NCBI GenBank assembly: GCA_947650285.1
Contig: CANTFL010000430.1
Coordinates: forward strand, 1 to 64,000
DNA: 64,000 bases
From: Hyaloperonospora brassicae
Lineage: Eukaryota > Oomycota > Peronosporomycetes > Peronosporales > Peronosporaceae
Reading direction: 5' to 3'
Part shown: piece by piece, positions 43,801 through 54,703 of the stretch
Numbering within the stretch: the stretch's first letter is position 1
Layout of the letters: each line of letters begins with the position of its first letter
Made by a program: the position numbers and the translations under genes
Notes under the pieces: model-generated
What the model was told of the DNA's origin: nothing
The model's input: only the letters and a program-made list of their open reading frames with translations
Database searches by the model: none

Positions 43801-45729
43801 AATCATTGCATAGTTATGATGTAACAGTAATGTTGCTGAATATACCGGTTACGTCGAGAGTCCTGCGTGGGTAATACTCTGCATCAGTTTTGTGATAGTC
43901 GCATACATATTGCTGCAACCCACGCCATGTTAATGTAAGGATAGCTACGATCGTGTTCCTGCTGATTATCTTTTCTTGACAAATGGATCAAGAACACTAC
44001 TACAGAAGGTGTATTTGCTAACAATTGTTATCGTTAAGCCATAATATATAATCGCATGTCGTCTAGCTCTCTCAGTCCAGATACAGCTATAATAAAGCGT
44101 GGCGTTGCTGCTACTTTATGAATGTGATGGAATGGGATGTGATGTCGTATTGCGGTATGTGTTGTCAGTTCTAGCTACCATACATTAAACGTAATGATCA
44201 CCGAAGCTAAACACCATGCATGTGTGTGGTGCTGCACTCTATACTAAACGCTTCATGAACGCCTGTGATGCTGTACTCGCTACTTTACGCTCGTACAAAT
44301 TGTCGTCGGAACACGAATAACGAACGTACTAAATTATCGACGGTTGCTGCAAAACAACCTGCTGATTCTGGTAAAGGTTTAAATGCCGTCGTTTTACATG
44401 CACTAGCAATAAAGTACACATGACGTGTGTAGGATCACATAAAGACATTTTGGTTTCGTCTCGGTAATCAGAAAACTCGCGGTGCATGCTTTTTGACACC
44501 GACGATGATATTATTTATCGTCTTGTGTAAAATCTCCTCCAACTCCAGATCCTACATGTATGGAAGCCTTTTCAGCCTTATATTGACGCCGAAACAGAGT
44601 GAGTAATTGGGCTCTATTGATCAAGTGTGCTTGATAATCACAAGCTGGTAATGCACGAATAGATGAGAAACTACAAGGTACACCAATAATGTGTAGTACA
44701 AGACAGATTACATGTGCTGAAGATGATTCAAACAATTGATCATATCTTTGCCATTTGTTCACATGTCGTAGCGAATTGACCTGATCTAATCTTTTGCGAT
44801 TGACTAGGGCATATTGATCGAGCATATCCATTCATTTCCCAATGCTACTTTGTAAATACTGACGATGATACTGCAGTATGTTCCTTTGCTATATACATTC
44901 TTAGCGGCACGTGCTTGTTATATCATGCTATCGCAGGTAGCGCGATTATGTTGAGCACAAGGATGCGTTAGTATGGTGAATGAAAAAGGTGAAGTGAGCC
45001 AAAAAACTAATTTTCCTTGCTTACACAATGTCGTCCGACGCAGACATGATTATTGCACTTGTCCACAGCTACTGTTTGGATGCATTCTGATCAACCCTAA
45101 CATTACCACTAAAGTTGTAGAAGTCTCCTTTTCGTGACAGCCATAACGCTCAATAAGTCTTGCATGCTCTATCAGCGACCCTTGCGCTCCGTTTGTCCTC
45201 GAGCAACCGCTTGATTACTTACATATCACCAAATATTTCCGTAAACTTGTCGGTGCAGTTTCTGATATTGTTGACCAGGTCGACGTATGGCTCATCGAGT
45301 TTGCTCGAAAACATCGTTGACATCATTGTGAAGTTACGATTTGACATCGCGCTGTCTCATCCTATGCAAATTAGTTGATAGCGTAGTGTATACAGCTAAA
45401 CATTGTCCCGCTGTAACACTATACGATTTTAACAAAGATTTCCAATATGAACTGACAATCTATTGGAAAAAAACACTTTCAGCATACGACTGACGCGTCA
45501 ACGCGCCTATTCTTTTTTGGAACATGAACGATGACGCATACATCAGGATTGTAACATATGCCACAACATGAAAAAGACCGTCGTATATGTGTACCTATAA
45601 TTGTAAACTCGCGTGTCATCGACCATATGGTATGCATCAGAGGTGCATAATTATATATTAGTATACCTTGTATTTCATTTGTTGCTTTTCAGTTGTTTTT
45701 ATCATGTATTCTAGATTTGTGTTGCTTTT
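37899..45729. other. 7.8 kb AT-rich region without a convincing gene
   Basis: Only scattered short frames occur. The more protein-like ones are on the minus strand: 38754-39107 (117 codons, with a hydrophobic run LTIIISIFILMACRIFF), 40013-40279, 40335-40616 and 44511-44831 (106 codons). Minus 45280-45370 also reads like a short exon. These could be ruins of one or more genes, but I see no recognisable family, start context or consistent splice sites. No dense hairpins as in element 1 are visible. Confidence 0.5.
39588..39662. repeat. Short minisatellite, about 17-18 bp unit
   Basis: Four imperfect copies of a GCCGTATACTGATCGA-like unit occur in tandem. Confidence 0.8.
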
Positions 45730-46215
45730 TACCTTTTGTGTAGTGGGGGGGTGTCCGTTGCATGTTATTGGAACGATGTGTGCCACTGTATGTTTTCTTT
45801 CTGATCGTATATAACTAATATGTACATAAATAACTTTTGGGAGTAATATTAAAGATTATTACCCTCAAAGTTAATATATTCAGCCGATACACTTATTTGT
45901 TAAATTAGGCCTTGCTATGAACTAACTAAACCACCAATCGCTACTAGACACGTGCATATGGGTGGTGAGCGAGAATCCATGTTGGGAGCTCGTACGTAAA
46001 TGTTGTTTGAGTAAGATGAGCGATTTTGTTGTTACAAAGGCTTAGCTATATTATCTATACCTTTTCCCAAACCCTGAGATGTTCCTTGCTCATATTCTTC
46101 GATTCCGCTGCAAGTATCGTGTACGTCAGATAAGGAGCACACACCTTTGTACTGTCATGGTACAAGGACTTATCAGTCTTTTGGTAAGAGTGTTTCCCGT
46201 AAGATTTTGAGTGTC
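45730..46215 (+). repeat. Decayed LTR related to families A/C
   Basis: It keeps the conserved core (ACCACCAATCGCTACTAGAC ... GGGTGGTGAGCGAGA at about 45930-45972) and an end reading GTTTCCCGTAAGA. The rest is heavily mutated. The ends are approximate. Confidence 0.6.
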
Positions 46216-46277
46216 TTTTGCAATTTTCAGACTGAAAATGTGAAACTTTGGAAAAAAAATGATTGGCATGCTTTGTG

Positions 46278-46640
46278 TAGCGAAGCTGCTACAGATCATT
46301 GACAGAGAAAGTCTTTAGGCTATGAGCAACTTAGTTCTTTATAAGAACACGACTCTACGAGTCCACAAGCTTACAGAGCTTCTGGTACTAGTTTAGGGGG
46401 CCCAACAATTTATCATTTCGCCATCACAAAGGGCTCAAAAGAGTATTCCCGTTAAGGCTGACTAACTTCGGCGATCTAAGACACCTTTACAGGACACATG
46501 TCTTACTCAGAGCAAAAGAGAAACTGATGTTAATCAACTTTTTAATACGGAGACAAAATTTTGTCTTTTTGCTACAACGAAACGTTTTACGCTATACGAG
46601 AGTAAAACCTAAAACGTATACCTTTGTTCACTGATCACTA
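46278..46640 (-). repeat. Decayed solo LTR, family B
   Basis: The plus strand starts TGTAGCGAAGCTGCTACA and follows the same order of motifs as the element 3 LTR (11820 onward): ACGACTC..GAGTC, GGGGGCCCAA, and an ACATGTCTTA-like segment. It is much diverged and its right end is uncertain. Confidence 0.65.
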
Positions 46641-46990
46641 GAAACGACCTTGATTTCGATGATCATGGCGAATTTTTCTCCCCAGATGGATGCAGGGTTG
46701 GCCAATAGGAGTACCGAAAAACAGTATAGTGGGTTATAGGGTAGAAAATGCGGAAACATCACAAGACCGATCGTCGGCGATAGAATGGAGATAAGCTACA
46801 GATTCCACTAAGCACAGGTCCCAAGTGATGGACGTCAAGTAATACTGTACGATGAGTAGTGCATGTGTGGGTGCATATATGGACGATCATGTCGATGATG
46901 AGACACAAGTTTGCAATTCTTGGGTTTGGATGTGTATGTCGAGTAGATAGACGAAAGTAGCGAGCAATAAATAAAAAGGCCGTCCAATGA

Positions 46991-47417
46991 TCAGGTAAAT
47001 TTCCCAATACTGTGTCGAATAATCATCGCAATGATGGTCGATTGTCTCGACTGACTTGATGGACGAAAGTATGACTGTGCTCTCAAGCTCATAGCCTGAA
47101 CCACTCGCCAGCGCATTGTTGTATGTTGTTTCTTCATACTTTTGACCACCACATGCTGCTTGAATGGGTCAGTGCAACTACCACATGTCGGTTATTTCGT
47201 TGCCCCTTGGTTGGAGTTTCTCTAGTCTGAAAGTTGTGTTCGTCTTGTTCTTAGTGCGCCTGAGCCTAATTACAGTATCACCACACTCTGACACAGTTGA
47301 TCGATATACATGCGCACAAATTTCTGGCAGATGTATCGATAAAGCAGCTTGACCTACAGGAAATTGTTGCAAAGAAGTGCTTTCTAGCATATCTTCTCCA
47401 TTAAGCCACTGCGACAT
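46991..47417 (-). CDS. Possible small gene upstream of GH30, frame-changed
   Basis: From ATG 47417 the minus strand is open for 79 codons (MSQWLNGEDMLESTSLQQF and on) to TAG 47178. A second frame overlapping this end is open for about 66 further codons to TGA 46991. The two could be joined by a small indel or an unusual splice, but I found no convincing intron. It would be divergent from the GH30 gene, with 292 bp between the two ATGs. I recognise no domain. It may be a host gene fragment or chance. Confidence 0.3.
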
Positions 47418-47709
47418 CGACTAATCACCATAAAACCCGATGCAGCTAAAAGTTACACCACTATGACCACCATCCAAGAATCCCCTCGCTATTCCACTTT
47501 TTGTTCAACCATACACATCTTCAAAGATTGACATCTATTTTTCATGATCTTCAAAACCAACCAACCACTGTATTTTCTGCTGACAATTAGCTCACCTACC
47601 CCCGATCCACATTACGATCTTCTCGTCGCTGTCCCTCCAGTCCTCACCCATTATCAGCCAATCACTGACCAGTTCCTGACTCGCATTGCACACGTCGGCC
47701 GCTGACCCC

Positions 47710-49767
47710 ATGACGAGCGCCTCCTCGACGGCCTATGGCACGTCCTCCTTAGCGACCGACGAGCGCCTGAGCGCCCGCGCCGCCCGCCGCCGCGTCGTAC
47801 TCAAGTGGACGCTCCTGTGCGTCAGCGTCTGCGGCCTCTGCGCCGTCGCCGCGCTCGTCGGCGTCTCGAGAGGCCCCACCACCGACGCGTCCGTTGCGTC
47901 CGTCCAGTCGACGCCGTCCCCCGCAGCGGCTCCTGCGGCTCGGGACGCCGCGTCGGACCTCTCGTGTGTCCAGAGCGCGTACGCAGACAACGCGACGGAT
48001 ATGATGGCGCCCGTTGTGGGGCTCAAGTGGACGCCGCACGGGCCGTCGACCGCTGCGTCGGTCGTGACAGTGGACGTGACGCGGCAGTTCCAGCGGATAT
48101 TGGGCTTTGGCGGCGCGTTCACGGAGGCAGCGGCGCTGCAGTTCGACCGACTGTCGCCCGAGAAACAGGACGAGGTGCTGACGCTCTACTTTGACCCGGA
48201 GAGAGGCAGCGCCTACACGTTTGGCCGCGTGCCCATGGGCTCGTCCGACTTTTCGCGGGCGTCGTACACCTTTGACGACGTCGTGAACGACTCGGAGCTC
48301 GTGCACTTTGACGAGAACGTGACGCACGACCAGCACGTGCTGGTCCCGTTCCTTCGGCGCGCGCTCGCGCGACAGCCAGCGCTCAAGCTGTTCCTCGCGC
48401 CCTGGAGCCCCCCGGCCTGGATGAAGCGCACGACGCTCGACTTCCCAGTGCCCAGCATGCTGGACTCGGCCAAGCCCATTGGCCTGAAAGACGACGCTCG
48501 GGCGACGTGGGCGCTGTACTTTTCCAAGTTCATCACGGCGTACAAGAGACACGGCATTGCGTTCTGGGGCCTCACGCCTCAGAACGAGCCACAGGCAGAG
48601 GTGCCGTGGGAGTCGTGCATGTACACAGCCGAGTACCAGGCCGAGTTCATTGGGAACTTCCTTGGACCGACGCTGAAGCGGGACCATCCCGGTCTGGTGC
48701 TCATGGTGTTTGACCACAATCGCGGCAGTGTCCATCAGTGGGCGACAGAGATATACAACCACCCTACTGCTGCTCAGTACGTGGATGGCATGGCGTTCCA
48801 CTGGTACGACGAGCAGCGCTACATGGATGGCGTCGAGTACCACGAGCGTCTGAACGACACGCACTTTGTGGATGAAAACCGCTTCATGCTGGCGACAGAG
48901 AGCTGCAACTGTCCCGGTGTGGGGCACGGCGACCTCGCGTGGTTCCGTGCGCAGCGGTACGGACACGACATCATGACGGATCTGAACAACTACGTGGCTG
49001 GATGGGTCGACTGGAACTTGCTGCTCGATCACGAAGGGGGGCCCAATCACTTGGCCAACATGTGCGATGCTCCTATCATTCTGACCGAGGATGGAACAGA
49101 CTTCTACATCCAGCCCATGTACTACTTCATCCAGCACTTCTCCAAGTTTATTCCTGTGGGCTCACGCCGCGTTGAAACGCAAGTGGCAGCAAAGTTTGCG
49201 CGTCCGGGTGATCCGCAACTGTTCGTGGACTATCCGTCGATGCTGGCAGCTTGCGATGGCAGCTCGCGTCAACAGTTGCGGCCGACGGACGATGGCAAGC
49301 TGGAAGTGACTGGCACGGGCTTTTGCATCGATCTGAAGGAGATCCCGTGGCAGGGACATCAAGGACTGCTCGTGGAGTGCAGATACACGCAGCAGCATTG
49401 GACGTATGAAATGGACACCGGCCGCATTCGCATGGGCGATTACTGCATCTCACTGAACCACGGGTCCACGGAGAACGGCGTGCGCATCAGCACCGACTTG
49501 TGCGAACACGAGGTCGTGCCGCACCAGCAGTGGAGATTTGACGCGGAAGACGGCACCATGCGGTCCTTTGCGTCGACGACGGACCAGTGCGTGACTGCCG
49601 GGTATGCGTTTGTGCAGGCCGCTGCCTTTGTGACTCCGGAGAACCGGAAGGTGCTTGTCGTGATGAATGAGAACACGGAGCCGGTCGACTTTGAGCTGCA
49701 GGTTGGCGGCAAGGCGCTGGAGACGACGGTGCCTCGCGGAGCCATTCGGACGTTCACGTGGGAGTGA
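47710..49767 (+). CDS. GH30 glucosylceramidase-like hydrolase with nested ricin-type lectin, membrane-anchored
   Basis: The protein has 685 aa; I chose ATG 47710, because the frame to its left has only a TTG at 47686. A signal anchor spans about residues 33-52 after an Arg-rich stretch, so the enzyme should face the lumen or outside. The GH30 barrel starts near residue 128 (QRILGFGGAF). The predicted acid/base is E293 (TPQNEP) and the nucleophile E397 (LATES), both present. After HFSKFIPVGSRRV (about residue 490) comes a region of about 125 residues (about 508-632) with ricin B lectin features (FCIDLK, QHWTYE, YCISLN, QQWRFD, QCVTAG). The GH30 beta-sandwich then resumes (FVTPENRKVLVVMNENTEPVDFEL) to the end. 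The lectin thus sits inside the beta domain. The likely reaction is cleavage of beta-glucosides such as glucosylceramide. The gene has no introns and is GC-rich. Confidence 0.92.
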   Translation: MTSASSTAYGTSSLATDERLSARAARRRVVLKWTLLCVSVCGLCAVAALVGVSRGPTTDASVASVQSTPSPAAAPAARDAASDLSCVQSAYADNATDMMAPVVGLKWTPHGPSTAASVVTVDVTRQFQRILGFGGAFTEAAALQFDRLSPEKQDEVLTLYFDPERGSAYTFGRVPMGSSDFSRASYTFDDVVNDSELVHFDENVTHDQHVLVPFLRRALARQPALKLFLAPWSPPAWMKRTTLDFPVPSMLDSAKPIGLKDDARATWALYFSKFITAYKRHGIAFWGLTPQNEPQAEVPWESCMYTAEYQAEFIGNFLGPTLKRDHPGLVLMVFDHNRGSVHQWATEIYNHPTAAQYVDGMAFHWYDEQRYMDGVEYHERLNDTHFVDENRFMLATESCNCPGVGHGDLAWFRAQRYGHDIMTDLNNYVAGWVDWNLLLDHEGGPNHLANMCDAPIILTEDGTDFYIQPMYYFIQHFSKFIPVGSRRVETQVAAKFARPGDPQLFVDYPSMLAACDGSSRQQLRPTDDGKLEVTGTGFCIDLKEIPWQGHQGLLVECRYTQQHWTYEMDTGRIRMGDYCISLNHGSTENGVRISTDLCEHEVVPHQQWRFDAEDGTMRSFASTTDQCVTAGYAFVQAAAFVTPENRKVLVVMNENTEPVDFELQVGGKALETTVPRGAIRTFTWE

Positions 49768-49921
49768 GAGGACAGCGGTCGTAGCACAGACTTGCCACGC
49801 TGGTATAAGTTGTAGCGTCGCAGGCACAGCCGCAGACGCAGAAGCTAACAACGTCAAGAACGCGGCAGTCGAGCTGCATGCACGCGCGTCAACAGTAACT
49901 TGTGCTGCCCCTTGCGTTGTG

Positions 49922-50974
49922 CTAACAAGTGCCGTTGTTGTTGCCGTCGTTGCTGTTGTCGTCGTTGCTGTTGTCGTCGTTGCTGCTGCTGCCGTCGCAG
50001 ACACCCACTTTGCTGCCATGTGCACGATCCGATGACAAGTCTCGCAGCAGATCGTTCCACACATCGGACGGACTCGTGTCCTGTCCATCTCCGTCATCGT
50101 GCAGCCCCTTGTGATGGTCCCAATCCTCTGACGCAGTTCCGATCCGCATCTCCCGCGGCACGCGACGCTTCTTGCGTCTCAGCTCAAACACTTCGATCGT
50201 CTCTTTCCGACCATCGACCTCGAGCGCTCCCGCCGGCACTTCCTGCCACTGGAAGTACGTGTCCAGGTACCGCATGAACTCTGCTCGGACCGCTGGCGCC
50301 CGTCGCTCGTTCGCCACAAAGATCACAGTCTTACGGTGCGACAGAGCCAGCAGAGACTGCACGAGCGGCTTGACACACGCCTTCTCGTACACGACATCCG
50401 CACACAAGAGGCAGTCGAACGGCGCCTTCAGCCTCGTCACCGGCGTGCCCCTGTAGACCACAGCACCAGTCAGCACCTCGTCTGCCCCTCACGACACAGC
50501 CCTTTCAGTGATCAACATGCAGCAGCCAGCGCCTGCACGATCGCTCCTCTCTCCCCCTCTCGCATCGCACCACACGCATTGCTCGACTCGGACGCGCTGT
50601 CGCTCCCGATCCGTCAGGTTCGCTCGCACGTTGCGTCGAAGCCACGGGAGCACCGGTCCAACGTCCGTAAGCACGACGTCGGCCAGTCCGTGAGTGACGA
50701 TCGCACTGGCGATGCCCGCGAGGCCTCCACAGCCAGCGCCGAGTTCACAGATAGACATAAGGCCCTCGAACCGTTCGGGATGACGCTCGATGAACTGGAA
50801 GAGCGTCTTGCTGCTGTCCCACACGGTCGCCCCCAGCACAAACGAGTCGGGGTCCTGCTCCACGGCCACAACGCGAGACGCACGACCAATGCGCAGCTCC
50901 ACATAGCGAGCCCAGTGCGTGAACGGCGCTTCGTGCGCGAGCAGCTCTTGAGCTGCTGCTGCTGCTGCTTCCAT
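49922..50974 (-). CDS. METTL21-type (Methyltransf_16) SAM-dependent methyltransferase, two exons
   Basis: It starts at ATG 50974, followed by a poly-Ala run. Exon 1 (50974-50539) and exon 2 (50481-49922) join to 331 aa. Motifs are ICELGAGCGGLAGIAS (SAM loop), ADVVLTDVGPVLPWLRRNVRANL (motif II) and FDCLLCADVVYEK (the ADVVY signature of lysine methyltransferases of this group), followed by VIFVANERR. Without splicing the frame meets a stop at 50489. A 57 bp intron with GT...AG ends keeps the frame. The last 30 residues are Asn/Asp/Ser-rich from a trinucleotide repeat. It is convergent with the GH30 gene (154 bp apart). The substrate is probably a lysine of a protein such as an elongation factor or chaperone, but this cannot be told here. 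Confidence 0.85.
49927..49992. repeat. Trinucleotide (GTT/GTC/GCT) repeat in methyltransferase 3' end
   Basis: About 20 triplets read as Asn/Asp/Ser on the minus strand, forming the C-terminal tail. Such tracts change length easily. Confidence 0.85.
50482..50538 (-). other. 57 bp intron of the methyltransferase gene
   Basis: On the minus strand the intron begins GTGCAGGCG and ends GAGGGGCAG. Its length is a multiple of three, and it contains the in-frame TGA at 50489-50491. Removing it joins ...GERSD to EVLTGAVV through a new His codon. It is a prediction from splice rules only. Confidence 0.7.
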
Positions 50975-51505
50975 GGCGTGTCGTCACTCTTGCGGGTATT
51001 GTTCCCTCCCATGAGTGACATCACTGCACGGGCCACCGCTCGATGGATATGGCACTTTCGTGCTATTTGAAGGTCGTTGGACGAAGCAACTGCCAGCGTC
51101 GTGTGGCTATGCTGTTCGTGCCAGTCCAGATGTTCCATAAGTAATTGCAAAGCGTATTTAGGCATACGGTAAACACCACCTGTAACCTGTAACTTGTTCT
51201 TTCATTGGCCAACTTTGAAAACGCAAACAAATATTACTATCGCCGTTTCCGCAACCGAAATCGCCTTTTTTAACGCTTCCGTCGCACTGCACACAATAAG
51301 CACGTATTTGGCACGTTTATAACATCAGCCAATGTACGAACCAGTCAACACGCACTAACATGCCGCGCCCCGGCTAATGGCTACAGCACTTGCAGGCTAT
51401 CAGGGTTGTTGCAGCGCCCACAAAGTATCCAAATTCAATGTCAAAAAAGCCAAAAAGAATTTACGGAAGAGACTATCACTGCAACCGGCCATCACATTGT
51501 TTTAC
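50975..51505. other. Region upstream of the methyltransferase, no gene seen
   Basis: These 531 bp contain the presumed promoter of the minus-strand methyltransferase gene. A longer upstream frame (50614-51165 minus) is in another frame and looks like a shadow. It joins the inverted repeat at 51506. Confidence 0.5.
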
Positions 51506-52991
51506 AATAGGTTCGACTGCGAACTAACCTGCATTGAAATTTTCTAGCGAGAATCAAATGCCATGCTCGAAAAAATTGCGACTGCACGTTCAAAGGCCTC
51601 GAGCAGATGGCCCCGTCATCCCTTGCATCCGTCTCTCACTACCATCCGCCGCCATGCTCGAAAGTGCTTTTGATACATGGACGTGTATCGCAAGAACCTG
51701 ACTGGGAAGGCCACCGAATAAGCCCCAACGAAGTATCGGTCGCACCGTATGGTAAACATCTGATACTTACGTTGGTGAACGTTTTAGCTGCTGCCAATTA
51801 CTGTGGTTTGCAATAGTTTTGGCAAAACGTAATGGGTTTTAATAGATTTGTATAATTGACTGCGTCGTAAACGCAATACAAACACAGGCAAAACAATGCC
51901 GTTTAGGGTGACGACAGCCGTTTTTGCACTTGTACATATGAAAAAATGAATCTTTTACCCTAATCCGTCTACTTACAGTATTTATAGGGCTGCATGTAAA
52001 AAATCTCGAAAAAAATCGAAAACAAAAGTCCACGCAGGGAGTTTCGGGGTGGTCAAATGTGGCTGTCTGCGAGCCAAAATTAATGAGATTCTCCAATTTG
52101 TAGGGTCCTATGGCTTCGCGGAAAAATTGTCAAATTAAAAGATGAGACTACAGAACATAAGCTAGTACCATACTCAAGCCATCTATAGTCTTGAATTTGT
52201 GTTTAAAGAGTTACGGGTGTGAGGATTAGCTGAGTGACGGAGATCGGAAAATGATACAGATAATAGAAGGGGCACACTATTTTTCAATTGTACGTTTACT
52301 CTCGACACATCTGTTGTATGTAAACAATGGTGAGGTCCCGCTCTTGGCAACATACTGCGGTAGAGCAATCTCTAATATTTGACAGACTGCACAGTTCCTC
52401 GACTTTAGGGACGGGGCGATTTTAGCTGGTACCAGCTCAGTCCATAGTAGCACGCCGGACAGTAGGCCGCCTTCAACTCTTACCCCCAAAGAGGGGGCTG
52501 GAGGAGATGCTACGAATTCGCCAGCTCAAATAGGCTTCTATGGCAGCGCGACAGCCACGGACAGATTGCACAACGCCGCCGCTCACGCTGATTGCTTGCC
52601 TCGAGGGGCATTGGAAACGCTATGGCTGTCATGCAGGCATTATTTGCGCATCAATTCAAACGCCGGGCCTTTCAGTAGGGTCCAGGTCGAAACAATCACG
52701 GGAACGACGGACCAGCGGAGAAAGGGCCGGATGTAGACGCGCTGGGGACGAGACCGAAAGGCACGACCTAGAGGAGTACCAACGAGTAGAATGCACCTCG
52801 TGGAAAGAACCCGGAGACAGCCGAGGGGGTCAGTCGGCGGCTAAACTATCACCACGTTCTTCCTAGTCACCCCTTCCCCGTACGACGTGATTCATAATAT
52901 TGTGGCGGAAATGAAGGGCCACTCAAGGGAAAGGCAAATAGAGACATGACTACTGACTATTCGAGAGCTCTTCGCTTTGGTCTACACTAAG

Positions 52992-53369
52992 ATGCCGATA
53001 AATTTGAAGGATCTACCGGTTTCCGAACAACGCTTTCCGCGGATTAAAGGAGTAGAGGCGTCGTGCTTACTACGTTTGTTTAAGAAGATGTTTATATAAC
53101 GCGCCGGCTCTTATCAAGACTGGCACCGAATCACCATTAACATCAGTAAGGAAATTGTATCGACTAAACAGGCCTTTACAGAGATTTTAAGGCGGCCATC
53201 TTTCCAGCGCAAGTGGTCCAAGGCTCCAATTCCAGATCAGTGGGAGCAAGTGGTGCGGAACGGCACGACGGCACCTTCCGCAGTGGGAGTTAATGCTCCC
53301 GACATTCAGTACGAGGACTTCATGTTTGACCCCACAAAATTCCCGAAGGACGAAGCGGCGGAGTTATAG
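52992..53369 (+). pseudogene. Coding-like block in the inverted repeat arm
   Basis: The frame from ATG 52992 runs 35 codons to TAA 53097, then stays open to TAG 53367 (WHRITINISKEIVSTKQAFT and later QYEDFMFDPTKFPKDEAAEL). The same frame is protein-like again from 53511 to 53760. The mirror copy (62137-62514, minus) has the same stop, so the damage predates the inverted duplication. No family is recognised. Confidence 0.35.
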
Positions 53370-54149
53370 TACGTATGTGATCGACGCACGTCCGGGGGTC
53401 CTCACTCAGTCTTGCGGGAAGGAACAGATGCCGGGTGGAGGGTTGTGGTGGAGTGGCGATCGCTCTTTTGAGAAGTCCATCCCAACTTTCTTCTGGCGCC
53501 CGGACGACTAACTAATGGAGGAGGTACTCCGATTCCGTGCTGTAATGTTTGCTCACCTTGTGTACCCGTCGGTGGGGCGGGTTGCACTCTTCCAGGTGGA
53601 CTCCAGTCAATGCCGAACTTGAACGTGGTTGGGATTGGGGCTGTTGCGAGGAAAACTTCACACGATAGCGGGTGTACTTGTAAGGTGCTCCATATGAGTT
53701 ACCTTGATCTCTATGAGATCGCCTTGTCCAAATTCGATACTATTGGATACTTGATTCGTTAGCCTTCTGACTTCTTGAGCCGTCTCGCGATCTTTCACCC
53801 TTCGCCTTTACTTATTTGCTGCGTCCAATCGCAGTCTGGGTTCTTGGTTGAGAGTCCTCGATCACTGGCCAAACAATTCAGGGATACCACTTGATTTAAT
53901 TATGCAATTTCTCTTGACGTCGGTTGGCCAGTAATCCAACCCGGAAGAAAAATCAACATGTGTACTTAGAAGCCAAGTGAACTCTGTTTAATGTTAACTA
54001 ACCAGACCGAAAACTAACACCTCGATAGGCCTATCTATATCACGACTTTCGAGGCCACGCATCTCCCTCTCCAGAAGACCGCCCCTTTGTACCTATGTGG
54101 ATTACACCAAGTGCGCTCTCTCTGGAACATTGGCGTGTACCACACCCGA

Positions 54150-54330
54150 CTTGTACGCAGCTGACTCCAAGATCACGATCACGGATCGGAATCGCGGATT
54201 TGGACCGGGATCGCGGGCTCGGACCGGGATCGCGGATTTGGACCGGGATCGCGGGTTCGGACCGGGATCGCGGATTTGGATCGGGATCGCAGATCGGGAT
54301 CGGGATCGCGGATTCGGATCGGGATCGTGA
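54150..54330. repeat. 19 bp minisatellite, left arm
   Basis: About eight or nine tandem copies of a GCGGATTTGGACCGGGATC-like 19 bp unit are present. Because 19 is not a multiple of three, open frames appear on both strands with the same repeating residues; these are not genes. The mirror copy is at 61176-61356. Confidence 0.92.
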
Positions 54331-54703
54331 CCTTCAGTGATTCCGCAAACTCCGGTGAGATTCGTCTTTAGGTTACATAGACATCTCAGAGTCACTACAT
54401 ATCACACCCTCGCCATCAACGATATCGCGATCTGGTACGTTTGAGTACACGATCGTGATCTACCCGTCCCAGCTCGTATCCTCCAATCAGAGTCCTTTCC
54501 GGACTTAACTGAAGCCGGAAATCTGTGTGCCCCCAAGCCCAACTCAACGGTAAAATCTTGTAATCGCGTTACCACAGGGTCATGATCCGAATAGCTGAAG
54601 GTCACATAGCCTGTCGTCACATGTCTTATTTCTTATGGGAGGTTTTGACGGCTCGGATCAATAATGTCTTTACGTTACGGTACATGCTCAAGTGTAAGGG
54701 CAC

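Noticed and set aside
37899..47000. tRNA, rRNA or other RNA genes in the gene desert
   Set aside because: I looked for cloverleaf-like patterns and conserved rRNA stretches and saw none that I could support.
47749..49137. 462-codon open frame on the minus strand opposite the GH30 gene
   Set aside because: The plus strand has clear GH30 motifs and catalytic residues. The minus frame is Arg/Val/His-rich, as expected for the shadow of GC-rich coding DNA, and has no recognisable domain.
50336..51070. 244-codon plus-strand frame opposite the methyltransferase
   Set aside because: The minus strand shows ordered methyltransferase motifs. The plus frame has only Arg/Ser/His-rich composition typical of a shadow.
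54097..54395. D/R/G-repeat proteins on both strands (also 61111-61411)
   Set aside because: They are direct translations of the 19 bp minisatellite, and all frames give the same cyclic residues.
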